Source: Salticus scenicus | Taxonomy: Eukaryota > Arthropoda > Arachnida > Araneae > Salticidae | DNA: 64,000 bases | Assembly (NCBI GenBank): GCA_963930645.1 | Contig: OZ005650.1 | Location: 62,438,718 to 62,502,717, forward strand | Direction: 5' to 3' | Part shown: positions 23,743 through 36,596 of the stretch, in pieces | Numbering within the stretch: position 1 is the first letter of the stretch | Layout of the letters: each line of letters begins with the position of its first letter | Position numbers and translations under genes: made by a program | Notes under the pieces: generated by a model | Told to the model about the DNA's origin: nothing | What the model saw: the letters and a program-made list of their open reading frames with translations, nothing else | The model's database searches: none

Positions 23743-24690
23743 TATATCTATGCTATATATATAGCATAGAAATCAGCATCAATAAAGTGTGCATATTATC
23801 AGCAGTTTTAATTATTTAAAAACTAAATAAACACCCTTGCTTGTTTTATTATTACAAATACTATGTAGTTGAAAAAAAAAAAAAAAAAGATTTTAATAAT
23901 TAATAATGCAATAAGATCCCCCCCCCCCTTTTTTTAAGGACAGCACAATATAAGAAAGTAAAAAGAATTGGAAACCACCATTTAAATGAACATAAATAAT
24001 CTCCCCCCCCCCCCCCACACACACACACAAAAAAAAAAAACAGATTTCTTGTTTAATCAACAAATTGAATAGTTTAGAATATCTAGAAGAATTTTATTAA
24101 AAGTTCTACTTTATCATAAAACATAAACCTATTTTCTACTTATATATATTTTTTTAAATGTAGAATCAAATATATTTTTTTAATTAGAAAATACTGAGGA
24201 GAAAATCTGTTTAGAAATTAAAAAAGCATATATTTTAAATAATCTTTTTATTCAACTTATTATTTTTATTACTTTTTTAGGGAAGGGAGGTGAGTAAAAG
24301 CTATTGATGTAGCTAAATAATTGACTTCTTAACCTCATCTGACTTTTATATTCCATTACGACATTCCTCTTTCTTGTTGCTCACGTGCATCTCTTAATGA
24401 GGTGTTAAAATAATACTCTTTCTAGATGTTCATAAATTTAAATCTCTATTTTATCACCCAATAAAAACTTTACTAGTTGATCTGCAGATCAGGAGACTCA
24501 ACCTCAATGTCCTATTTGAATCATGCATTATTCAACAGAACATTTTTATTTATTCCATATTATATAATATAAATATATATAGATTCGATTGACTTCTTAC
24601 ATAAACAGAAACATTTCTGAGGGGGGCTGCCACCCCCTCAACCCCCCCGCTGTATCTTTCTTTCTATAACTATCTGTATATATATGTAAT
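23482..24690. other. AT-rich region with A and C runs
   Basis: No gene. A28 (23715-23742), several C-runs of 10-13, and a GC-rich insert with the pattern GAGGGGGGCTGCCACCCCCT near 24620. Confidence 0.45.
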
Positions 24691-24699
24691 GTATTCCTA

Positions 24700-25898
24700 T
24701 TAACTGATAGTGTTGTATTAATTCCTTGTAATTCATAAATACTTGTACCAAATTTCATGCAAAATGATTGCATAGCATAATGGAATTAATTTGTGTAACC
24801 CTGTAAATTAATTACCAATTCTATGCTCACACTTTGCCATAGAAAAACATGCTTTTAAAATTCTAATAAAATTCCATTGTATTTAATGGGGTGTAACCAT
24901 GTTAAAATACACTTTTAAGAAATACCGACTATAGACAGTAATAGTACAGAATTCTTTTATGTATCCCAGAAAAGGAGCCACAGTAATTACATACACTAAA
25001 AACAATATACCTCCTCATTAATATTTAAACCTAATTTGACATAATTTAGAAGATTACAGAATGTCATGTGAACTTTTTTATGTGGTCCCATAAATAAATC
25101 ATTTAGTGTATACATATCTCTTCTTTTTAGAGTAAACATGCTTTTATACATCTTTATAATGTATGTTAATTCCATTATGTTGAATGCAACATAAACACAT
25201 TGAAATGCTATTTAATTACTTAATAAAAATACCTTTTATAATGCTCTGCATTGAAATGAGCTTAAAAAAATTGTATATAGGCAATAATATCATGAAATTC
25301 TTTTGTGTGTCTCTGTAAACAAAATGTGTCTCTGATTACGTGATACTGTTGTATACTTTTGTAAAGGCCTGTATATTAATTAGGACATATTTCCTCCAGA
25401 AAATATCAGTTTAAGTATCTCAGTAATGTACACTAATTTCGTTTTGTTGAGTGTAGAGTAACAATGTCAAAATTTGTTTAAACAAAATTCCCCCATACGC
25501 CATAATGATAAGAAAAACTTTGGCGTGTCCCTGTACACAGTCCATAAACAATACAGACATAAAAATTTATACAACTATTTCTATACAGAGCCTCAACATG
25601 TGTACCAATTTGCAAGTTAGTCGGTGATTTTTTGCGGCTGTTACTGTGATACATACAAATTCTGCTCATAAGCCGTAATCATAAGAAAAACTTTGGTGTG
25701 CCCCTGTACATGAACTGCAAATTGAATACATACCCAAAACTATACAGATAATTCCATGTGTACCAAATTGCAAGTCAATAGTGTGATTTTTGCGGCTGCT
25801 ATCGCAACATATACAAATTCTGTCCACAGGATGTAATGATAAGAAAAACTTTGTTGCGTCCCTGTACACGAACTACAAAAAGAATACACATCCAAAAC
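24700..25898. repeat. Diverged tandem repeats of about 170 bases
   Basis: A 'CTTTGGTGTGTCCCTGTAcAC'-like core recurs near 24785, 24960, 25075, 25303, 25511, 25682 and 25841. The last three units are the most alike (spacing 171 and 159). A further unit follows the inserted transposon at 29993-30100. Short frames in it are not genes. Confidence 0.65.
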
Positions 25899-27029
25899 CA
25901 GGGCCGAAACTAGGATTTTTTTTACCCGGGGCAAGGAGAGATTTTGGCGCCCCCCCCCCCCCTCCCTCACCTCTAACCAAAAATTAGAATTTCAAAGGAA
26001 ATTTTACAAAGTTTTTACAGCCATTTTGTTTTCAACTGCATTCATAAGAAGTAAATATTGAATTTAATTCAAATTTTTGAAAAATTTACAGATTTTGAAA
26101 TGTATTATGATTATATTTAACGGATGTGTGTGTGTGTATTTGTATGGGACACAAATACTGTAGCTAATTTATGAACTGCATGTTCGGAATTCCATGAAAC
26201 CTAGTGTGCAGTTGAATTCTGACATAAACTGGTGATGTCTAGTTTTTGATATATATCGCTCGATTTGCAGCACTTTAATACCACGTTTTCTTATAGCTAT
26301 ATCTCAGCATCTCCAGGACGGAATTTAACAAACTTTATACATTATATTCTTGTTATGAAAAGCAGAGTTTACAAAACAAAACAGAATCGCAACATGTGTT
26401 TCGTGTCGAAAAACTTAGCATGACACTTCGCCAGGTGTAAAAATGTACAAGCACAAGTAGAGCTACAACCAGCCGATTTTTATTACGATTTTTAATTTAA
26501 CGTATATGTTTTATACCTTTATAACATTTCTTGAAAAAAAAAAAAGATTAAAGTTGTGAATCAAAGCATTATTTTAGGGGTAAAAAAGAAGAAAACCGTA
26601 TTATAGAGAAAGATTTAAATTAAAAGCTACAGTTATTATTTTTATTTATTTATTTATTTTTACTGGTTTAATGATAGTTTCTTTTTTTTTCCTCTCTCTT
26701 AAATTAATGGTATTTATAAATGACAATTCTAAAACAAGTGAACGTAAATTTCATATTCAATTACTTTTAAAACTAAAAATATCATCATTTTGCGAGAATT
26801 TAAAATGATATTTTAAATATTATCGATGACGATGTTACATCAACTATACTGCAGAGAAATAAACAGACAAATATTTAAGTTTTTAATATAATTAAGATGC
26901 ATAAATTAATAGATATGAACAAGTATCTAAAAACTACTCATATCCATCAAGTGCGAACTAACCGTTAGCTGTCTAAATACACTAAGCTGCAAAAAAAAAA
27001 AAAAAAAAAAAAAAAAAATCGAGCCCTGA

Positions 27030-27546
27030 TACCATTCCTGCTGATTCTCATGCAAAATGAAATCCTGAATCCGAATATGACCACCCCCCATTTTGCCCAA
27101 TCACCCATCGTTTTCTCGGGACGCCACCCTTTCTGTTACTGTTTGGTAGTTTTATGGCCATAAATTTGACTTGGAGAATGGAAAAGAATTATTTTAATAC
27201 TTTGAAATAGAAAAAAAATATATAATTTATAATAAATAATAGTAATAATTGATTTATAAAAAATGTAATTTGTAATTTCAGTGGCAAATCCCCCTCCTCC
27301 TCCTAAATTTTCCCCTTGCTGCAAATGTTCATGTTTTAGAATTTTTCATTTCTGTAGCCCCTCAAAAGACATTTAACAGTTAAAACAATCCCTTCACCCC
27401 TTTCAAATCAAATTTATAGCCATAAAAATACCGGAAAATGATAATAATAGCGGAGCGTCCCCAAATAATGGTGGGGGATAGGGCAAAATGGGCGTCATAA
27501 TCGTATTCAGGAGGTTATTTTACATAAGAATTTGCAAAAATGGTGT
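27030..27546. repeat. Inverted repeat pair (MITE-like)
   Basis: About 80 bases at each end are diverged inverted copies (ACCATTCCTGCTGATTCTCATG... at the left against ACCATTTTTGCAAATTCTTATG... at the right), including the shared 'CCATTTTGCCC' motif. Non-coding. Confidence 0.55.
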
Positions 27547-28989
27547 TGGGGCCGATTTTCATGCAGAGCAGTGCCATTTGTAGATAATCTTTTTTTAAAT
27601 CATTTTCAGGAAATAAAATAGAAAGGCAGGTTCTAGTCTATGAATATTCTCGGAAACAATCCAAGAAGACTATTAACCACTAACTTCATGGTAATAGGAT
27701 TATATACACCACAAAATAAGAATATCGTTTGTTCAGAAATAATATTCTACAGCTTTTACAGAATCTCTCATCGGCAAATGCATAGCTTAGAGTTCAACAG
27801 AATTCGCTTCTGTGCAGATAGCCTACTTTTGCATTCTTTGACAAACAATTAGCTGCGAGAAACAATGCATAATATATAGAAAAATTTAACTCCGTTAAAA
27901 CTGAGAAAGGGCTTGCTGATTTTGGCAATCCTGAACTATTTTCTGCCATATTTGATCGCTAATCTCGTGATGTTACTAAATTCATCACCAATGTAGATGA
28001 CAACTTGTCGCAGAATGAACGCTTTGGCGACAAAGTTGGCACATTAATTTTGGTGAAAAATAGTGGCTTAATATTGCCGAAATTTAAAAGCTGGCATGAT
28101 CTACTGTTTTCTTGCACAGAGCTAACTTCATCAAAAGTTCTACATATCACTAATGAGAATATAAAAAGGAAAGAGTCATTACTATAATAATTATTGTTGA
28201 CAAGAGCCTGTCTATTTCTTTACGTATTACTTTATACACGGTATTACAGTTAAAAGGGAAATAGATGGCAGATTTCTTCACTTCCACGGAAATGGGCATT
28301 AGCGACAAATTTTGCGACTTGGCGAAAGACTTGGCAATTTGGCACCCAATTTTGGCGAAAAGTTGTAATTTAGGGTAACCAAAGTTTAGAAGATCTAACT
28401 TCAATAGAAACCGACTTGTAAAATTTTCCTGGTTAATTCATTAGTTTCTAGAGTAGAACTATCTCGAAAATTCTATAAATCACTAGCAAGACTGGATGAG
28501 TTCAGTTTCTGTTTGGACTGCAAGCTGAGCGTACATCTCTAAGAACTTTAAGCATTTGGTCATTGTTCTAAATTAGTAAAATTCCTGTTCTGTGGTGTAG
28601 GCTGTTCATGAGTGCGAAAAACTGGTTTATTCGATTGCTTCAAGAATAATCATTGATTATTGACTTTTATTCGGCTGTTTCCAGAGTATTCATTAAATAA
28701 AATGCATTCATCTAGAAGCTACAAGTCTTTACGAATTACTTTCTACGTGCAAGAACGTCAACAAATTTTGTAACTATCAATATTCACGCTAATATTAATT
28801 TCTGTTAAAATCTGTATGACAGAAAGTTATATATAATTGCAAAAAATTTGTATTTTCGGTCATCATGGATATAATATTCGTGGATATTCCAAAAGGGAAA
28901 GGCGCACAGAAACACCAAAATGAGAGATGCACAACAACTGTTGTAACAAACTTAGATGTGAAATTGCAACGTCCTACGTCTACTTGTTT

Positions 28990-29226
28990 TTGAGTTATAC
29001 GAGATACACACATACGTACAGACATACGTCACAAAAAATCGCATAAATTCGTAGATATCACAAAAGCGGAAGTTCATGTCAAGACCAAAATTGGTAAATA
29101 ACAATTCTTAATATAAATTTGCAACTCTCTATGACTATTCGTGTATAAGCTATGCGATACACAAAATCCATTTCGCAAATTGGTTTCATAATACTTCCTT
29201 ATGCTTTGAATAAAGAAGTAAAAAGT
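28990..29226 (-). mobile_element. Helitron-like 5' end variant
   Basis: The minus-strand hairpin ACTTCTTTATTCAAAGCATAAGGAAGT at about 29192-29218, with downstream similarity, parallels the 5' subterminal hairpin of family 1 with a different sequence. Confidence 0.45.
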
Positions 29227-30100
29227 ATAGTAAAAGTACAGACACATTTTATTTCATTGTAATATTTATAATTATACATGTTAGGGGGTAGTGGTGGCTT
29301 TAGTTGCCATAGTACTTTGATAGAGACTTTTGCTGAGCCCTGTGAATGATAGCTCCTAACTCAATTATTAACTAGTTATTTTGCATTCTTTTTGCCCTTT
29401 TATTTTTAGTGCACTGGATTGTTTTATAACATTATGACCTTATTTTGACATACTTATTTTAATAATTTAATAGTCACACTTTTAATAGTCACGACGGCAC
29501 CCTGAGGATTTTTTTTGCTTCCGTATGAATTATAATTTCTAAAGAGCCTTCTGAAGTTTAATCAAATACACTACGTATTTTCCAATCATTTACTTTTTAA
29601 AAACCTTGGCTGAAAGTCAGGGACCACTTGTAAATTACTCTTCTTCGATTGCGAGAATATTTTACCACACTCACTAACCAAAAATAATATTGTTAGTCTT
29701 GGAGAACATTCTATCCACCATGCTTTTCCCTGAAAATGTGAATTCTGTTATCTATTAATCTTCTTTCTACTTTTTTTTTTCTTTGTTCAAATTGCCCTGA
29801 GTAAAAGCATTTGACTTTTTTATTCTTTTTCTTTTCTTTCCTTCTTCCTTTTTTTTTTTTTTTTTTTTTTAAAAAACTTTGAAATTTTTTTTTATTGTGT
29901 AAATAAGGCAACAAACCAGCCTTTCTCGGCGCCCTTCTCCATCTGGCGCCCGGGGCAAATGCCCCGCTCGCCCCCCTCTAGTTTCGGGCCTGCATACAGC
30001 TAATTACATGTGGCTCATGAACATGTGTACCAAACTGCAAGTCAATAGGATGATTTTTGCAGTCGCTATCGTGTTACACACAGACGGAATCCAAAATCTT

Positions 30101-31440
30101 TTTGAGTCTGCATAAGGAGGCCTGCATTGATGTTTTAACAGTTATTCATTGTATTAACAATTTATTCTTACTATTAATATTTATTTAATCTACTTAAAAG
30201 AAGTTTCTCATATTTAACTAAAGAAACTTATTTTGTTCTAAATTTTATACTCTCATATTTTTTTTCATATATATCGATCACCTGAATTTCATAAAATAAT
30301 GAATAGTTTCTTTGCTTTATTATCTCATTGTTCATATATGATACACCATAATATACTACTTTTAACATTGCATTATGATTGGATCACTTTTAGATGCACA
30401 TTTACTTGTAGACCAGTGAGTGATCATTATAAAAGGATTTTTTTTATAGTAATTGTTTAATTAGATCGTACATTTAGTAAGTAAACTAAAAGTACAGATT
30501 ATTTTACTTTTATTCCATCTCACACTTTCTTTACTTTGTTCTTTCTTTAATTCAAAAATTTTATGAGCACTATTTCAAACCAAGCAGGACCAGCCGACCA
30601 ACCTGTTAGTTGTAGTCAAATATTGAAAAGCATTTGGCTGTAAAATTTTTAATGATTTTGGCTTTATTTTAAATTACAAATGTAAGATTCTAATTGAAAC
30701 ACAGCTACTCTTTTACACTTCTGCTTTGCATTTTAACCCATTAAATGCTGCTATATGAATCCTATTGAAAAATGTTGCAATTCTGTATGTTTTTCATATC
30801 CAAGTACATTTCTAATTACATGTAGTTGAAATATTTTTTTAAAAGGTTATTTTTTTTAGAAGATATGATACGGTTCCAAAATGGAAGATCTGGCACATAA
30901 TTGGAGTAGAATAGATGTTGAAAAACTGCAAAACTCTTTTAAATTAATTTTCTTGATCCCTGTTTGTTATAATTTAAGAAAAGAAAGGTTTTATTTCATA
31001 TCCATTGTTTTAAACCTCTGTACTCGAATGAGTTATTTTTGCTGACTTTTTTTCCTTTGTAGAAAAATAGACATCTTTGTTTGAATAATTAAAAAATATA
31101 GAATTTACATTACAAACTTTTTGAAAAAATTACCAATGAAGCTAGAGACTTCAATATTTAATGTAAAAGATAAAAGATATATTTATCTTAATTGCTTGCA
31201 GAGAGAAAAATTAAAGTATTATATAGACAGTATACATAGTACATACAAAAAGCATATATATATATATATTGTCTCTCATTTTATATTTTTGGACCATGAA
31301 ATCACAATCTAAGTGGTTTATTTACAGAATTTAATTTTTATGGCTTTGGCTAATGTGAACATCCATATGAAATCTAAATAAAAAAATAAAAAAAAACCTC
31401 ATTCTTACGACTTTTTTACAGAAAAAAAAAAAAAAAAAAA
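30101..31440. other. AT-rich region without recognised features
   Basis: About 1.3 kb with no convincing ORF or repeat. The 63-residue frame at 31121 is low complexity. Confidence 0.45.
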
Positions 31441-31447
31441 AAAACAC

Positions 31448-31859
31448 CAGGGTTGCCACTCAAACAGGTGAATGAAATTCCCTGACTTTTTCAGGTTTTC
31501 CAGGTGCGTTCTAAGAAAATTCCACTGGTTGTGTTGAGGGCAAAATAATTACAGTACTACTTGAAAACACAAAAGTTACATACAGTGATAGCATCTGTTG
31601 CTTATAAGCAGAATAAGAAATTTCTTTCATGAGCAGAAAGGAAGGCTGGCGATATTTAAAATAATCATGGAAGCTAAGGGAAAAAAAACTTAAAAAACAG
31701 AAAAATGACCCTACGTTGGTGGAAAATTTGTTTTTTCTTTAGCAACCATTGTTTGAAATTCCCTGACTTTTTCAGATTCTGACTAAAATATTCAAATTCC
31801 CTGACTTTTATGGTCAATTTTCCAATTCCCTGATTATTCCAGGTAGTGTAGCAACCCTG
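31448..31859. mobile_element. hAT-type MITE (CAGGGTTGC ends)
   Basis: Starts CAGGGTTGCCAC and ends GTAGCAACCCTG. Repeated 'ATTCCCTGACTTTTTCAG' motifs lie inside both ends. This is a widespread insect-type hAT MITE pattern. It lies in a CA-rich run, so the target duplication cannot be read. It splits a Helitron-like 5' region that resumes at 31860. Confidence 0.75.
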
Positions 31860-31990
31860 ACACACATACACACACTGACCAATTGCCGAAAATTACGTTT
31901 TTGAACTCAAGAGACCTTAAAACATGTAAATCATGTGAAAACTCAATATCGAATTTTTGGACAGAATACAATACTTCCTTTCAGGTAATG
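31860..31990 (-). mobile_element. Family 1-like 5' end fragment
   Basis: The 'CTCAAGAGACCTTAAAACATG' segment and 'AATACTTCCTTTCAGG' match the 5' region of family 1 on the minus strand. Confidence 0.5.
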
Positions 31991-33297
31991 AAATAGAAAT
32001 AATAAAAAAAATATATATATGGGTACATAAAGGACAAAAATTTAAATGCATCATAAATAGAATTCTTTATTTATCATATTTTTAATGTGAAAATTTGGAT
32101 TGAGCAACCGTACATAAAATCATAAATACAAAAGTTTTATATACTCACAAGAATATCACTGCATTATATTTAAAAAGGATAGAACTTTTCATATACATTC
32201 ATTTGCTTGCAAATCTACTTCTATACCCCCCACCCACAAAAATGTCCAAGTGAGTGATAAAATCTAAATAGTATGGATTTTTTTTTAATTATACAAGTTG
32301 GAACACATTATTCATATGTGTACTGAGACTAATATACAGATTCTAGTGATAAATACAATGTTTAGTTTCATTTTTTTTTTTTCCTCTCTCTCTTCATTTA
32401 TTTACAACTGTACAAATATTTTATAATTAATAAAATACTTCCAACATCAACTTTTCAGAGAAATAAATTTACAAGCTTAAAGCGTTTCCATTGGCAAAAT
32501 TCTAAAAACCAGAACAGTAGCATCTGTTTACATATTTTGCTTGATGTAAAGCAAACCTACTGTACTGGATTGTAAAATTTAACTTTTTCACTATTGTTGC
32601 TAATTAATCAACTATGGTAATCAATAAATGTTATGTATAAAAGTTAATTAAAATAATATCAATTATTGTAATTTTTAAATGTCAGCACATTTTTTCACTT
32701 AAAATATACAGAAAATAACAATATACTAAGAAACACCGTAAAAAATAAGCAGCCCATATATAAAACAAATATTTCTAAAATATAAGAAAAATATTTTTTA
32801 CTATTCACTCTTACAAACATAGACTAATTTATTATTTCTTTAAATTAAATACATTTAAAATTAAGGTCTTAACTTTAGTTAAGGTACTTATGTACTAACC
32901 TGTCAACCATTTTTACCAGATCAAAAACTGTGTCCAGTCCAAATGCCACAATATACAGTCAATAATGAAAAAGAAAATCGATTTAAAATTTAACTGTGCT
33001 TTCTGTTAATATTACAAAATTCAACTCCCCAAACTTATTTAAATTTGTCAACGTTATTTGTTAAATTTATTGATGTTATTTGTTAAAATAATGGAATTCA
33101 AGTGTAATTAAAATGTGATTTATATTTAGTTATTTATAAGAACATACTTCAGCACGAGTTCATCTAAATGCTCTCTAATTTATTATACCTGGAACAGCTT
33201 TAATATTGAACCCACCATGAAAATTTGGCATCAAAGTAACCTGGGCATGTTTTGCAAAGATTTTTACATCGGCCACTTTAAATCTAACCACATGTTA
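31991..33297. other. AT-rich region without recognised features
   Basis: No ORF or repeat seen; it lies downstream of the TBC1D20 gene. Confidence 0.45.
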
Positions 33298-33590
33298 AAA
33301 ATTTTTGGTATAACTTCAGTATAACCCCACAGCTGAATTTGGCGATTTTTCTTTCGCGCCTTTTTGAACGATAATGATGTCGTTCTGAACTGTTTGCGAT
33401 ATAATATGGCAGCCTATACGTTGTTTATTTTGGATTCATGATTTTATGTTTTATGATTTAGATTCTGATTTTATCATTTATCGTTTATGATTTTTAGATT
33501 TATGATTTAGCCATAATCGCCAATAAAAAAAATCGCCAAATATCGTTGTGGGGTTATACTGAAGTTGTTCCAAATTTTTAATTATGAAAT
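33298..33590. mobile_element. MITE with 50-base TIRs
   Basis: Inverted ends share AACTTCAGTATAACCCCACA followed by (A/T)TTTGGCGATTTTT, with one arm at 33298-33355 and the other at about 33520-33590. The loop repeats 'ATTTATGATTT'. TA at the borders suggests a Tc1/mariner-type MITE. It is about 0.5 kb from the 3' end of the TBC1D20 gene. Confidence 0.7.
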
Positions 33591-34119
33591 ACTGTAAAAC
33601 ATTAATGCAAAATAATAATAATAATCATGTAAATTATCCATTTTTAGTGCATCTGATTAAATTATAGAAAAGTGCAAATTTTAAAACTGTAACTTTACTT
33701 ATGAAAGTGACATTTTAACCTAACCTTATGTTAAAAATATAAACAGAATATGAAACACTGCTATAAATTAACAAAAAAATACAATAATCAAAATATTATC
33801 CCTTTTTATAGATTAAATTATTATTTTAAATAATTTTCTTTTAACAAAGTGGCAATGAATTCAAAAAGATTCATTTAAAAGTCAACAAGAAGGTCTTATA
33901 TATACTAAAGCTGTACTTTAAATTAAAACTGTTTATTTAAATGTAATCTTGTTTTCTTCTTAAAATAATGAATCGTGAAAATTATATTTAATTATTTCTA
34001 AAATTATTAAAATTTTATTTAATTATATAAACTTTGATGCAAATTCTTCACTAATTTATTGATTGATGTGATAATACATAAGTACCGAATTTTTCATAGG
34101 AAACATTAAAAAAAAAAAC
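33591..34119 (-). other. AT-rich 3' flank of the TBC1D20 gene
   Basis: About 530 bases of AT-rich DNA with no ORF and no repeat I recognise; it probably contains the 3' UTR. No strong AATAAA immediately downstream of the stop is evident on the minus strand. Confidence 0.35.
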
Positions 34120-35502
34120 TTAATATTTATATGCTTGATATAAAATAGCAGTAACCAAAACTGCTGCTGCTATGACTAGAGGTACAGTAAAATTGGATGC
34201 AGGCACTGAAGACTTTATCTTTTTCGCAAAATATCTCACCAGGTTATAATTACGTCTTACTTTGGATCTGCCATCACTCAGATAAGAAGATTCCTGTTTT
34301 AATTTTGCATAACTAAATTTATCAAAAAGATCGAGGGACTCTAATATAAGACTTTCAAAAGGTAAATCATCTGAAATTCTCGAAAGTAAAGCATGCACAG
34401 ATGCCATATCACAATCTTGTTGCAACACCTCAGTTTCTCGATGAAGTACAACAGCTGTTGTCAAGTACAATGGCATTGCAGGATCCGAAACAATAAAAAA
34501 ATCAAACAGGCGCACCACAGTATCATAATCATTTAATACATGACCAAACCAAGTAATTAACCAGCTTATACAATATGCAACACCAACTTCAGATTTAAGA
34601 AGGAATTTGGATAATTTTGAACTTTTTTTCTCAATTAATGGATACATGCAGTTAAGCATATCAATAGTGTGTTCCATTGATTTTTTCATGAAGACTTCCA
34701 AATGTGTTTTAGACAGCTTTTCTACAACATAGTATGCCGTTTCTTCCCCTAGAACAAGCAGAAAAGTGACACATATGTCGTGATATCCTTGATAATAATG
34801 AAGCTCTGGATGCTTACACAAAACCCGCATAATCAACAGTACTAATTGATCTAACATTGCTAATCTTTGGGCTTCCTTTATACTTGGAGGAAAACGTTTC
34901 AGAGATCTATTAACATCCAAAACAACCTGATGATAATAGTGATGTTTTTCAATATCTTCCCGACTGGGTCTGGGACTTGTCTCGATAACATCCACTCCAA
35001 GAAGTTTTGGCCATACTTTACGCCTTAAATCATCGGATAATAAACCACCAGCAGAAATAGCAGCTTCTTTCAAGACGTCGATATCGTCGTCAGCAAGTGC
35101 AGAAAGTATTTTCTTTCGCTTCTTTTTCACAAAGTTTGCGTTTCGATTTGAGTCATATTTAAGATCCCCAATCATTTCATCATCTGCAAAAAATGCGATA
35201 TTGTTTATTTCTCCATTTTCACTTTTTCTGTCACATATCTCGAGGGCATTTGGTTCTACAGGAGTGTTAGGGGAAATTTCTTCAACATATAAATGCTGAT
35301 TGATTTCATTTAAATGAAGGTCTTCAGAATAACAATTTTTCAAAGGTATTTGATGTTTTAATGATACCTCATTACCAACTGAATTAAGATTGACCTTCCC
35401 ATTGTCAACGTAATGATTTTTGTTTACCTCGGGTATCTCCGCATTTTTAGCCACATCCGCAACCAAATCACTTTTAGTTTCTTCTTCTACTTCCAAATTC
35501 AT
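34120..35502 (-). CDS. TBC1D20: TBC1D20-type Rab GTPase-activating protein, single exon
   Basis: A 460-residue TBC-domain protein. The domain spans about residues 155-395. It has the arginine finger R199 in the IxxDxxR motif (VVLDVNRSLKRFPP), the glutamine finger Q238 in HYYQGYHD, and the family-typical SWLITWFGHVLNDY and DCDMASVH stretches. A single hydrophobic segment (about 439-457, FTVPLVIAAAVLVTAILY) anchors the tail in the ER membrane, as in known TBC1D20. Vertebrate TBC1D20 stimulates GTP hydrolysis by Rab1 and Rab18 and affects ER-Golgi traffic and lipid droplets. Residues 1-125 are an acidic, low-conservation N-terminal extension with a basic patch (KKKRKK, 126-131). The whole protein lies in one uninterrupted frame with all key residues. 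That means either a naturally intronless gene or a retained retrocopy; no poly(A) remnant is seen on its strand. Certainty of family is high. Confidence 0.93.
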   Translation of the reverse strand: MNLEVEEETKSDLVADVAKNAEIPEVNKNHYVDNGKVNLNSVGNEVSLKHQIPLKNCYSEDLHLNEINQHLYVEEISPNTPVEPNALEICDRKSENGEINNIAFFADDEMIGDLKYDSNRNANFVKKKRKKILSALADDDIDVLKEAAISAGGLLSDDLRRKVWPKLLGVDVIETSPRPSREDIEKHHYYHQVVLDVNRSLKRFPPSIKEAQRLAMLDQLVLLIMRVLCKHPELHYYQGYHDICVTFLLVLGEETAYYVVEKLSKTHLEVFMKKSMEHTIDMLNCMYPLIEKKSSKLSKFLLKSEVGVAYCISWLITWFGHVLNDYDTVVRLFDFFIVSDPAMPLYLTTAVVLHRETEVLQQDCDMASVHALLSRISDDLPFESLILESLDLFDKFSYAKLKQESSYLSDGRSKVRRNYNLVRYFAKKIKSSVPASNFTVPLVIAAAVLVTAILYQAYKY

Positions 35503-35960
35503 ACTGGATTCAAAATAAACTTAAGAACAGCATTATTATAAAACCCATGAAATGTAAAACGTTAATAATATGTCACGCTAATGATCCGCTGAGAAATTTT
35601 ATCAGCTGCATAGAAAATATAAATTGGTTGATTGATTAAGGATGAAGATGAAAGCTTCTAAAAGAGGCTAGGAGGATAGAATACTTAAGAGCAAAACTTG
35701 AATCACCCATTGCGCAGTATCAGGGTGATCCCAACTAACCTTACGAACTTTTGTAGAATGGGCGTGGTTACAAGAGAAAGAAGCCAGCCAATGGGAGATC
35801 CAGAAAGAGCTAAGTTGCATAAAGATAGAGAGACGGTGTGATATCAAGCCCCAAGTTCTGGGTGAAAAATGATCCTTAGATTTTAGTTGATCAAGTGTCC
35901 AGTAGAGGGCGGAACTGGTCAGAGCGGGGCTCGATTTGCATTGAAAACATAGGAGACAGC
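35503..35960 (-). promoter_or_regulatory. Probable promoter and 5' UTR of the TBC1D20 gene
   Basis: The 450 bases upstream of the gene are clearly more GC-rich than their surroundings and carry no recognised repeat. On the minus strand a CCAAT-type site (ATTGG; CCAATGGG on the plus strand near 35797) and CG dinucleotides are present. No TATA box is obvious. An upstream non-coding exon cannot be excluded. Confidence 0.4.
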
Positions 35961-36596
35961 CATAATTTTATTAATTTTAAATCATTTAAATTACATGTTT
36001 AGTATAATAGGCTCGAAAATACTTTGCCCTTGGATATTCTTCTGCCAAAGCGAAAAATAAAGCCCTAGGAAAAGTACAAATGTAAAAATAAATGTAAGAA
36101 TTTGCAACAAATGGCTGTCAATTATCCAAATCATCTAAATTTATATTTAAAAAATTTAAATCGGAAAAAGAAACAAACAAAATGTAATATAGTATTTTGG
36201 AAAGCATAGAAATTATTTAAAATTGTTATTTGCTCTTTTTTTTTTTTACATGTTAAAAGCTGGGAAGCTAAGTTTTTTATAAATGAATTTTAAAAAAATC
36301 TTATTAAAATAGTTACTTAAATTGCTGTTTTTTTTTTCCATCGTTTATTAAACTTTGTTGACATTCTTAAAAATTAGTGTTATAAATTTTGAATTAAATT
36401 TGAAAAGGTTAGAAAAATTAGTTTTAGCATAAAAATAATGCAAATTTATTTTATACAAAATTTTTATGCATTTTTTTCTTCCCATAGAAAGCTTTCATTT
36501 CATCATTTTTCTTTTCCTTCCTCGTAAAAGATAATTAGTATGAAAAAAAGTAAATGTCTCGGTGAATTTACATGGATTTTTTTTTCTTTGTACCAC
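35961..36596. other. AT-rich spacer
   Basis: No gene or repeat recognised. Confidence 0.45.

Larger units (their letters stand above)
25899..29992. mobile_element. hAT-like transposon, 4.1 kb, inserted in a tandem repeat
   Basis: The ends CAGGGCCGAAACTAG (25899) and CTAGTTTCGGGCCTG (29992) are inverted with 14 of 15 matches. GGCGCC and C/G runs just inside both ends are typical of hAT-type termini. The tandem repeat outside resumes with almost no extra bases, and no clear 8-base duplication is seen. The interior holds an inverted pair at 27030-27546, a copy of the 12830-14500 repeat, and a Helitron-like 5' end at 28990-29225. No transposase. Confidence 0.7.
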
